Source: GCA-2718595 sp963935005 (lineage in GTDB: Bacteria; Gemmatimonadota; Gemmatimonadetes; Longimicrobiales; Gaopeijiaceae). From it: 10,539 bases of DNA. The notes below the pieces were generated by a model. It made no database searches. It had not been told where the DNA came from and saw only the letters and a program-made list of their open reading frames with translations. Below are positions 1 to 6,187 of the stretch, in pieces. Where the stretch lies: contig CAWWAX010000048.1 in NCBI GenBank assembly GCA_963935005.1, positions 1 to 10,539 on the forward strand, read 5' to 3'. Within the stretch, counting starts at the first letter, position 1. Every line of letters starts with the position of its first letter. The position numbers were made by a program, and so were the translations under genes.

Positions 1-720
1 TGGATCATCAATTTCCGTGGCTTCTATGCTACCCAATCTAAATCTTGTTTCTGGAACCATTTCTAGAAGACGATGTAGTAATTCCGAGAGGATCATCGGA
101 CATTCAAGGTCTCTGCCATAATGACCAATATGAATCCCCGTCAATACAATCTCTGGATGATGTTTAGACAGAATTAAAGCTTCATCAACAATCTCTTCGG
201 GACTGCGTGAGCGACTAGGGCCCCGAGCCAAGCGAGTAGCACAGAAAGAACACTTACGATCACATCCGTCCTGTATCTTTAACCATCCGCGTGTTGCCGA
301 TCTCCTATAACCCAAGATGGACCCGCTTTTTTGGATCTTACCACTTCCATTCCCTTCATGGAAACCTTGAATCTGCACTAATTCTGACTCTCTCTTTGCA
401 GCTAGAGAAACCTGAACTGGATCATGACCCATCACAACCGCTTCTACTTCAGACATTTCAGAATACTCTGCACCACGAAGAACTGCAGAACATCCAGCAA
501 CAACGACACGGACGCCAGGTTTATCTCTTTTGATTTTTCGGATAAATTTTCGAGCGTCTTTATCGGCCGCGTTGGTCACTGTACAGGTATTTACTAGACA
601 GACCTCAAACTCTTCTGACTTCCCTACCGTGATGCCACCTCGGGCCTCCAGTTCCTGTCTCATCCTTTCGGTATCGTACTGGTTCGCCTTACATCCAAAA
701 GTCTTAAAAAAAACTTTCAT
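1..720 (-). CDS. mtaB: tRNA (N6-threonylcarbamoyladenosine-37-C2)-methylthiotransferase MtaB, N-terminal 240 residues
   Basis: Radical-SAM methylthiotransferase that would convert t6A to ms2t6A at position 37 of ANN-decoding tRNAs in the cytoplasm. My translation from the ATG at 720 gives MKVFFKTFGCKANQYDTERM, the classic start of the family. The three N-terminal [4Fe-4S] cysteines are C10 (TFGCKANQ), C46 (VNTCTVTN) and C77 (VAGCSA). The radical-SAM cluster CxxxCxxC is C153, C157 and C160 (DGCDRKCSFC), followed by RLARGPSRSRSPEEI. GIHIGHYGRD and RLGSIEATEIDD resemble the MtaB/YqeV branch (usual GxNIGxYG and SSIEPTEI) more than MiaB; that branch choice is from memory. The frame is open to base 1, so the rest of the radical-SAM domain and the TRAM domain lie outside the window. 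The start sits 14 nt after the preceding gene's stop, so co-transcription is likely. I see no clear Shine-Dalgarno motif before it. Confidence 0.93.
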   Translation of the reverse strand, partial: MKVFFKTFGCKANQYDTERMRQELEARGGITVGKSEEFEVCLVNTCTVTNAADKDARKFIRKIKRDKPGVRVVVAGCSAVLRGAEYSEMSEVEAVVMGHDPVQVSLAAKRESELVQIQGFHEGNGSGKIQKSGSILGYRRSATRGWLKIQDGCDRKCSFCATRLARGPSRSRSPEEIVDEALILSKHHPEIVLTGIHIGHYGRDLECPMILSELLHRLLEMVPETRFRLGSIEATEIDDP

Positions 721-734
721 AACACAACCAAACT

Positions 735-1907
735 CTAGCGACCCCCAGCTCGCAAAGTGACGGTGAGTCTGTTGAAATTCTCCTCAAAGTCACTCGCGCT
801 GTGTCTTCCAGCTTCCATGGCTATATCTATAGCCGCAATCGGAAGCTCAAGCGCCTCTGCAAGAACTACCGAAAAACCTAGAGATACATTCCTCTCTTTT
901 ACTTCCTGACCCTTGAATTTAAAAGGCATGGTTGACTTACGAAAACCCAAACGAAGAGGGAAAACTCCCGACCAAAACCTTGTTGCTTCCCATTCCAGAC
1001 CGATTCCATAGGTATTAGCCCTTCCCACAGCTACCGCATCAAGTCCAGAATATCCCGAATTGCTCCAATCAGATGACGAAAGGCCTGCGCTCAAAAAAAA
1101 TCCTCGGCTTATCATCCAATTACTTGCGACTTTTAACTCTACTGGAGCTTGAATCAGTGCTTTCTCTCCAGTCGATCCTTCCACTGGACTAAGAGCGATA
1201 GCCCCTGACCACTGGACACTCCCTCCCAGCTGTAGCAAAGAGTGAGGGTTCCAGGAAACATTCGCGGATAAAAGTGGGCCAGAATAGGTCGATGTTGTAT
1301 TATTGGAGAAATCTTTGAGTGTTCCCAACAGCGGCAGTGAATCCAAATCAAATCTTCTAACAAAATTACGCTTAACACTGCCAGTATAAATACCCGCTGA
1401 AGCCCCTATCGCTATACTAGAAGAGAGCCTCTGGGCCCACCCCATCCGAAACGCAGAAAGACCACCCAACAAGTCCGATTGGTCAGTTATCGGAATATCA
1501 GCTCCCATAAGCTGTAAAGTGTCCCCAACAGCAGCGGAAGAATTTTGATCAAAAAAACTATTTAAGGTGAACGTTCCCACGCCACTTGTACCCAAAGGGA
1601 ATGCCAGACCTATTATAGGAAAACGTGTTCCAGAAAACTCTCCCTCATTAGCGCCTAGTTTATAACTTCCCCACATCGGTTGCAGGGTAAAACTCGCCGT
1701 TGAAGCCAAAAGATCCAAAGAAGCTGTAGGATCGCCTGGTAAAATCGTTGGAGTCCTACCAGCCAGGCCTACTCCACCAAGTGCTCTCTGGGTAGCGTCT
1801 ATAGGATCCAATTTCATACCTAAGCCACTCGATCCCAATAACGATTGAGCTTCTGACAACTGCGGACTAGATATCAGAAGAATGCAACCGACCCAAAAAA
1901 ATCTCAT
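735..1907 (-). CDS. Probable outer-membrane beta-barrel protein, uncharacterised
   Basis: A 390-residue secreted protein of unknown function. Residues 1-20 look like a Sec signal peptide (short basic start, FFWVGCILLISS core, probable cleavage after LSEA, before QS). The mature part is rich in Gly, Ser and alternating hydrophobic stretches with many aromatics. It looks like successive amphipathic strands, for example around GVGTFTLNSFFD, SSIAIGASAGIYTGS and LQLGGSVQWSGA. The mature N-terminus has GMKLDPIDATQRALGGVGLA, which resembles the start of FadL/PorV-like barrels where a conserved DAxxRALGGxG patch precedes the first strand. The C-terminus (RLTVTLRAGGR) is strand-like but lacks a terminal Phe or Trp. 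The ATG overlaps the lipoprotein stop as ATGA and has an AGGGGA site 7 nt upstream (1915-1920), so translation is probably coupled. The two proteins may form a pair. The barrel assignment rests on pattern only. Confidence 0.75.
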   Translation of the reverse strand: MRFFWVGCILLISSPQLSEAQSLLGSSGLGMKLDPIDATQRALGGVGLAGRTPTILPGDPTASLDLLASTASFTLQPMWGSYKLGANEGEFSGTRFPIIGLAFPLGTSGVGTFTLNSFFDQNSSAAVGDTLQLMGADIPITDQSDLLGGLSAFRMGWAQRLSSSIAIGASAGIYTGSVKRNFVRRFDLDSLPLLGTLKDFSNNTTSTYSGPLLSANVSWNPHSLLQLGGSVQWSGAIALSPVEGSTGEKALIQAPVELKVASNWMISRGFFLSAGLSSSDWSNSGYSGLDAVAVGRANTYGIGLEWEATRFWSGVFPLRLGFRKSTMPFKFKGQEVKERNVSLGFSVVLAEALELPIAAIDIAMEAGRHSASDFEENFNRLTVTLRAGGR

Positions 1908-3205
1908 GGTGAGCTCCCCTGCTTAGGAACCGTTAGTATTAATCTCAGCACTGGAAATCCAGAATCACCAGAACCTTGAAAAGATGCAAAGTCCAGCGTA
2001 GTCCCCTCGTTACTACTTAGAAGCGCAACAGTATTAGAAGGAAATGTCCCCGACAGTTCTCTGTCACTAAATCCTAACAAATCTGTCAATGAAAAAACGA
2101 CCTGCTCCCCTTCTGCATTATCGAAAAACTTAGGCTGCACCAAAACTCCCTGTTGCAACCCGACGGGGTCTCCGAGAGGAGACTTGGGAAGAGATGAAGG
2201 ACTCAGCACTGAACGGATTTGGATAGCCAAGGGAGTCGTCGGTTTAAATCCAGCTTCAGTTTCACGAGTTGTCAGAATCAATTCTGCTAGATTTAGCTGG
2301 CTCTTCGAAACATCGAAAAGGCACCCTGTGTTTCCACAAATTTCAACCGAACCCTTAACCTGCTCTGGTAGTTTCATGGTCATTACAGACCTCCAAGCGG
2401 GAAGACCTCCGACCCTCAACCATCCCCCTGGATTAGTGGGCATAGGATCAACCATGAAGCTCAAAGCACTGACTGGAACAGGAATCTCAACAATTGTGTC
2501 TGGATTAATCAAAGGGATAGCTTTCAATACTAACTGAGCATCCCAGAGATTAAGGCGAGTTGCTGAATCGGTGGAAGCCACCACCATCCCTCGAGAATAG
2601 CTACGCTCTCCACCCCATGCGGCCACGGTTGCAGAGTCGACATCAATACTTATCGATGCGAAGGTATTTACCGAATCACCAGCTAAATGAGAATCAAGGT
2701 CTCCAGATCCTACTAAAACCGATGTGCCTGCACCTGGTTGCACCCACGAAGTCTTATTGCCAACAGTATCCACCGCAACTTTCCAAGTAACTGTCTTAGA
2801 ATCCCAAGCTTGTTGGGTAGCTGAGAGTTGTAGGCCAATAGCCTCATTATTCGGACCTTGGACAGAGTCAAATGCTAGCACTACCCTGCCCCCTATAAAT
2901 TTCAGCCCAGATGTACTCCCTCCTAGTTCCACTGACTCTGGGTATGAACTAAATCGTACAATTGTTTTTGCAGAGAATCCATTGAAATCTTTGGCGACAA
3001 CGCCAGAACCCAAATCAGAAGAAGACCCATAGCCTCCCACGACGTTCAATTCTTGAACGAAATCAGCAAATGGCACCATTACTTCTAGGGTATAAGGCTC
3101 AATATCGATCAGGTCTAAATCGGGTGCAGTGGCAATATTTTCACTACAATTCACCAAACACACAAAACCCAGCGGAAATAATAATCTTACAAAACGAGAC
3201 TTCAT
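1904..3205 (-). CDS. Predicted lipoprotein, possibly with a DNRLRE/CBM96-like region
   Basis: A 433-residue exported protein of unknown role. From the ATG at 3205 it starts MKSRFVRLLFPLGFVCLVNC. The hydrophobic core ends in a lipobox-like LVNC with C20 as the lipidation site, although Asn at -1 is unusual. About residues 45-230 hold a beta-rich stretch (IVRFSSYP, GGRVVLAFDSV, KTVTWKVAVD, ISIDVDSATVAAWGG, RGMVVAST, DAQLVLKA). This recalls the DNRLRE/CBM96 jelly-roll pattern, in which a 'W..VTW' segment and an 'isiDvt..v..W' segment recur; I give that moderate to low weight. The C-terminal half (about 240-433) is also beta-rich and unrecognised, with a CGNTGC cysteine pair near 290-295. A TTG codon at 3208 directly before the ATG could also start it. 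AGAGGA at 3216-3221 lies 10 nt from the ATG and 7 nt from the TTG; I prefer ATG. It follows alr by 46 nt and overlaps the barrel gene. Confidence 0.8.
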   Translation of the reverse strand: MKSRFVRLLFPLGFVCLVNCSENIATAPDLDLIDIEPYTLEVMVPFADFVQELNVVGGYGSSSDLGSGVVAKDFNGFSAKTIVRFSSYPESVELGGSTSGLKFIGGRVVLAFDSVQGPNNEAIGLQLSATQQAWDSKTVTWKVAVDTVGNKTSWVQPGAGTSVLVGSGDLDSHLAGDSVNTFASISIDVDSATVAAWGGERSYSRGMVVASTDSATRLNLWDAQLVLKAIPLINPDTIVEIPVPVSALSFMVDPMPTNPGGWLRVGGLPAWRSVMTMKLPEQVKGSVEICGNTGCLFDVSKSQLNLAELILTTRETEAGFKPTTPLAIQIRSVLSPSSLPKSPLGDPVGLQQGVLVQPKFFDNAEGEQVVFSLTDLLGFSDRELSGTFPSNTVALLSSNEGTTLDFASFQGSGDSGFPVLRLILTVPKQGSSP

Positions 3206-3215
3206 CAAAGAAATT

Positions 3216-3221
3216 TCCTCT
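3216..3221 (-). promoter_or_regulatory. Ribosome binding site of the lipoprotein gene
   Basis: Minus-strand AGAGGA lies 10 nt before ATG 3205 and 7 nt before TTG 3208, so it does not settle between the two starts. recG shows the same kind of motif (AGGGGA) at 10 nt spacing, which mildly favours the ATG. Confidence 0.55.
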
Positions 3222-3251
3222 TTTCTCGAACTACTGGAAACACACTAACTA

Positions 3252-4367
3252 TCACAACAAAATCCTCGGCAATCTAGACGTTAAGCCAGTCAAGATCTCA
3301 TAGCTGACAGTTTCCGCTAAAGTCGCCATCTCGTCCAAAGTTATACGCTCTTCTCTGTCCTGACCTATTAAGGTTGCCACATCACCAACTTCAACCCCAA
3401 CAAGATCAGTCACATTTACCACAATTGTATCCATCGAAATTCTTCCAATAATTGGCACTCTAGTGCCTTGGAGTAAAGCATGCCCAGTATTACCTAATTT
3501 CCTTGACAATCCATCTCCATAACCGATTCCTAGCACTGCCCATTTTTCCTTGCCCGTACTCTCGTAGGTCGCTCCATAGCCCAACGTAGTATTGGACGAA
3601 ACATTCCGAACTAGCACGACTCTCGCGCGCAGACTCACGACTTCTTCCGGTAAAGATCCTGCACTCCCAACTTGACCTCCATAGATAAAAATCCCTGGAC
3701 GAACCCCTTGAGTCACTACCGACGGTTCACGAAAAATGGCTGCGGAATTGGAGAGATGAAACATCCCCGCATTTTCGTTCAAGTTGTCTGTAGCTTCCAA
3801 GAATCTCTCAGATTGAAGTTCAGTACTGGAATCAGAATCTACATCTGAAGAATGAAAATGAGTATAGGTGCCACTCCAAAATACATTTTCCTGACCGGAA
3901 CGAACTCTCACAATCTTTCCCCAATCCGAAACGGTACGCCAATCAAAACCAGCCCTACCCATCCCTGAATCAACTTCTATTTGGAAATGACCTGTGATAT
4001 TGAACTTTTTGGAGATCGCTATCCATGTTTCTAAAGCCTCTAGATTTGATAATGTAACCGTTAAGTTCGCCTCCAATGCCTGTTCGTACGACCCGTAAGG
4101 AACGGGGGAAAATACCACTACAGGTTTTACCACACCGATCCTACGAAGATGACAGCCTTCTTCAATAGTAGCCACTCCAAATCCCCAAGGATTGCACACT
4201 TCCAGAATGGGAACCGTGGATTCCACCCCCAAACCATAGGCATCGGCTTTTACCATGGGGATTATCGAACAATTATCCCCTACTTTTTCACGAATAGTCA
4301 ATACGTTTCTGCGAAGGGAGTCTGAACTCACCTCCACCCAGGATCGGATACAAGAATTATCTGCCAT
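3252..4367 (-). CDS. alr: Alanine racemase
   Basis: PLP-dependent fold-type III enzyme that interconverts L- and D-alanine in the cytoplasm, supplying D-Ala for peptidoglycan. At 371 residues it has the family's normal length. The PLP lysine is K40 in PMVKADAYGLG (the usual motif is KA[ND]AYGHG; here Leu replaces His). Barrel landmarks follow: EVDSGMGRAGF with R138, HFHSSD, HLSNSAA near 204-210, and GVRPGIFIYGG with R223. The second catalytic residue is Y264 in LGYGATY, followed by GIGYGDGLSR. The C-terminal domain carries GRISMDTIVVNVTD (309-321) and ends TSRLPRILL. The ATG at 4367 is the only sensible start, since the next Met is residue 38. No Shine-Dalgarno motif is visible; instead a T-rich tract and a hairpin lie directly upstream. 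It appears to head the cluster alr, lipoprotein, barrel protein, mtaB. Confidence 0.96.
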   Translation of the reverse strand: MADNSCIRSWVEVSSDSLRRNVLTIREKVGDNCSIIPMVKADAYGLGVESTVPILEVCNPWGFGVATIEEGCHLRRIGVVKPVVVFSPVPYGSYEQALEANLTVTLSNLEALETWIAISKKFNITGHFQIEVDSGMGRAGFDWRTVSDWGKIVRVRSGQENVFWSGTYTHFHSSDVDSDSSTELQSERFLEATDNLNENAGMFHLSNSAAIFREPSVVTQGVRPGIFIYGGQVGSAGSLPEEVVSLRARVVLVRNVSSNTTLGYGATYESTGKEKWAVLGIGYGDGLSRKLGNTGHALLQGTRVPIIGRISMDTIVVNVTDLVGVEVGDVATLIGQDREERITLDEMATLAETVSYEILTGLTSRLPRILL

Positions 4368-4375
4368 GATAGTTG

Positions 4376-4420
4376 AAAAAAGCTAAAACATATTCTTCAA
4401 TCAAGATCTTGTTGAAGAAT
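4376..4420 (-). terminator. Hairpin plus T-rich tract in the alr leader: candidate intrinsic terminator or attenuator
   Basis: ATTCTTCAA (4392-4400) and TTGAAGAAT (4412-4420) are perfect 9-bp inverted arms. The interior CAAGATCTTG (4402-4411) is itself palindromic, so the stem can extend to about 12 bp with one bulged base (4401) and a GATC loop. Read on the minus strand, the hairpin is followed by ATGTTTTAGCTTTTTT, then CAACTATC and the alr ATG. This is the layout of an intrinsic terminator for readthrough from asnS, or of an attenuator in the alr leader. The arms are AT-rich, so stability would be modest. The dyad could instead be a protein-binding operator. A minus-strand TATGAT (4419-4424) at its upstream edge could be a -10 box for alr, but I found no convincing -35. 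Confidence 0.45.
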
Positions 4421-4471
4421 CATATATACTGAAACTTACTTTACAGAGTGGAATGAAGCTTTAAACCCTTA

Positions 4472-4829
4472 ATGGAGAATACACCTTACCAGCTAATCCG
4501 AGGGTATTCAAAAGTGAGAAATCCCTGGATAAATCAAATAGAAATAACTTTTATCCAACCTCATCCCTAATCTCTAAAATCGATCCTAACACTCAACCAC
4601 TAATATATGCACAAGAGATTCAAGCTCGGGTTAGTAAAATCGGATTTGACTGGGAAACTCCCCAACAAGCCTTGCCAAAGCTATATGAAGAACTTGGAGA
4701 AATAAGTGAAGCTTTGAACGAGCATGAAGAACAGCACTTACAAGAAGAGCGGGGAGACCTGATGTTTTCAGCGATGAATTTAATCCGCACCCAGGATATA
4801 GGGCTAGTGATATTCTAGAGGAAAGTTGA
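4472..4829 (+). pseudogene. mazG: Decayed mazG (nucleoside triphosphate pyrophosphohydrolase) remnant
   Basis: The plus-strand frame ending at the TAG at 4816-4818 translates, from about 4582, to a clear MazG C-terminal domain. It shows AQEIQARVSKIGFDW (the usual 'aqkiqkkaakvGFDW'), the metal-binding pair ELGE and ERGD in EELGE...EERGD with 15 residues between them, and LMFSAMNLIRTQDI (the usual 'DLLFalvNlar'). No ATG, GTG or TTG start precedes it in this frame, which is closed by a TAA at 4462. A second frame, starting at ATG 4472, reads MENTPYQLIRGYSKVRNPW, which resembles the MazG N-terminus ('F..L...m..LR.p.gcpWD') and stops at 4568-4570. At the 3' end the expected continuation (GASDILEES) is one frame over, as if one G were lost from the GGG at 4801-4803. 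Full MazG is about 260 residues; only about 115 codons remain. The first-frame domain is firm, while the N-terminal match is weaker. It is convergent with asnS and divergent from alr. Confidence 0.75.
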
Positions 4830-4835
4830 GTCAAC

Positions 4836-6140
4836 TCATGGAGACAATCTATTCATCATCCTCGGAAATGGAATTAATTCACGAATATGACGACTCCCTG
4901 TTATCCATCCTACAGTGCGTTCTAAGCCGAGACCGAATCCAGAATGCACAAAACTCCCATAGCGTCTTAAATCTAGATACCAAGAATAAGCTTCTTCTGG
5001 TAATTTTTCTTCTCTGATACGATCCAACAGAAGTTCCAGGTCATCCTCCCGCTGGCTTCCCCCTATAATTTCACCACAACCAGGAACCAACAAATCATTG
5101 CATAGCACAGTTTTCTCATCATCAGGGTTCTGTTTCATATAAAATGCTTTGACAGACCTAGGATATTCATAAACAAAGAGTGGCCTACCAAATTCTTCCG
5201 TAAGTTGCTGTTCGTCAGGAGCCCCTAGATCACTTCCCCATTCTATCGAGCTTCCTTTCTTTCTCAGAAGGTCTACAGCTTCTGTATATGAGATCCGCTC
5301 GAAAGGTTCTGAAACTAGTTCTAAATCTCGGAGATCCCTCTCAAGAACCTTTAATTGCTCCTGACAGCGTTCTAAAACCCTCTTCACAATGTAACGAACA
5401 AAATCTTCCTGAAGTTGCATATTGGCTTCTGAATCCGCAAAGGCTACTTCAGGTTCAATCATCCAAAATTCTGTGAGATGTCTTCTTGTCTTAGATTTTT
5501 CCGCTCTGAAAGTTGGTCCGAAACAATAAACCTTTCTAAAAGCTGGACACGCAGCCTCTACATATAACTGTCCGGTTTGGGCAAGATAAGCTTCCTCTCC
5601 GAAGTAATCGGTTGCAAAAAGAGACCCAGCGGATTCGCCGATCGCACCAGTTAAAATAGGCGAGTCAATTCTTACAAAACCTCGTTCATAAAAGTAGTCG
5701 TGAACTGCCTGTTCAACTTCGTGTCGAACTTGTAATCCAGCTCTCTGGCGACTAGAACGTAGCCACAAGTGCCTGTGATCCAGAAGGAATTCAACTCCGT
5801 GTTCCTTAGGTTGAATTGGATAGTCAGGAGAAGAACCCAGCATTTCAAGATCTATAACACCAATTTCAAAACCACCCGGTGCTCTCGGTTCTTCACGTAC
5901 TTCCCCTGTCAAGGCAACTGAGCATTCCAGGGTCATAGATTGATGTGATTCCCACAAATCTTCAGATCCCTCTTCTTTCAGGACCACCCCCTGAACCAAA
6001 CCAGTTCCATCTCTCACGACCATGAATCCTACTTTACCATGACTCCGGATGGCATCTATCCAACCTAAAACCGTAACGACTTTACCAATAGAGTCCTTAA
6101 GAGAAGCTATCTCAGTCACGTTTTTGTCGTTCATTTTCAT
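4836..6140 (-). CDS. asnS: Asparaginyl-tRNA synthetase
   Basis: Class IIb aminoacyl-tRNA synthetase that charges tRNA-Asn with asparagine in the cytoplasm. From the ATG at 6140 it has 434 residues, close to bacterial AsnRS size. The N-terminal OB anticodon-binding fold covers about residues 10-105 (VTVLGWIDAIRSHGKVGFMVVRDG). The linker YPIQPKEHGVEFLLDHRHLW is typical of AsnRS. Motif 2 is FRAEKSKTRRHLTEFWMIEPE (about 211 onward). AsnRS-like substrate residues appear in YPRSVKAFYMKQNPDD and GEIIGGSQREDDLELL. Motif 3 is SGFGLGLERTVGWITG (400-415) and the protein ends RELIPFPRMMNRLSP. The AsnRS segments exclude AspRS. Starts at TTG 6149, ATG 6140 and ATG 6134 are all possible, and none has a strong Shine-Dalgarno motif; I chose the first ATG. 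It follows recG by 47 nt and is probably co-transcribed with it. Confidence 0.96.
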   Translation of the reverse strand: MKMNDKNVTEIASLKDSIGKVVTVLGWIDAIRSHGKVGFMVVRDGTGLVQGVVLKEEGSEDLWESHQSMTLECSVALTGEVREEPRAPGGFEIGVIDLEMLGSSPDYPIQPKEHGVEFLLDHRHLWLRSSRQRAGLQVRHEVEQAVHDYFYERGFVRIDSPILTGAIGESAGSLFATDYFGEEAYLAQTGQLYVEAACPAFRKVYCFGPTFRAEKSKTRRHLTEFWMIEPEVAFADSEANMQLQEDFVRYIVKRVLERCQEQLKVLERDLRDLELVSEPFERISYTEAVDLLRKKGSSIEWGSDLGAPDEQQLTEEFGRPLFVYEYPRSVKAFYMKQNPDDEKTVLCNDLLVPGCGEIIGGSQREDDLELLLDRIREEKLPEEAYSWYLDLRRYGSFVHSGFGLGLERTVGWITGSRHIRELIPFPRMMNRLSP

Positions 6141-6187
6141 AACACTCAACGTTAAATGTACAAATCATCAATGATTAACAGTCATTT

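Noticed and set aside
291..760. Two plus-strand open frames of 80 and 76 residues
   Set aside because: They are antisense to the mtaB start and the end of the barrel gene. The mtaB frame carries all six cluster cysteines, so these are shadows.
2184..2537. 117-residue plus-strand open frame inside the lipoprotein gene
   Set aside because: It lies wholly antisense to a gene with a signal peptide, lipobox and coherent beta-rich composition, and its translation shows no domain pattern or ribosome site.
4631..4834. 67-residue minus-strand open frame in the alr-asnS gap
   Set aside because: It is the antisense shadow of the mazG relic and has no recognisable feature.
4824..4838. Overlapping short palindromes (AGTTGAGTCAACT and TGAGTCAACTCA) at the asnS stop
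   Set aside because: The loops are only 1-2 nt and no T-tract follows, so it is not a credible terminator; it is more likely chance.
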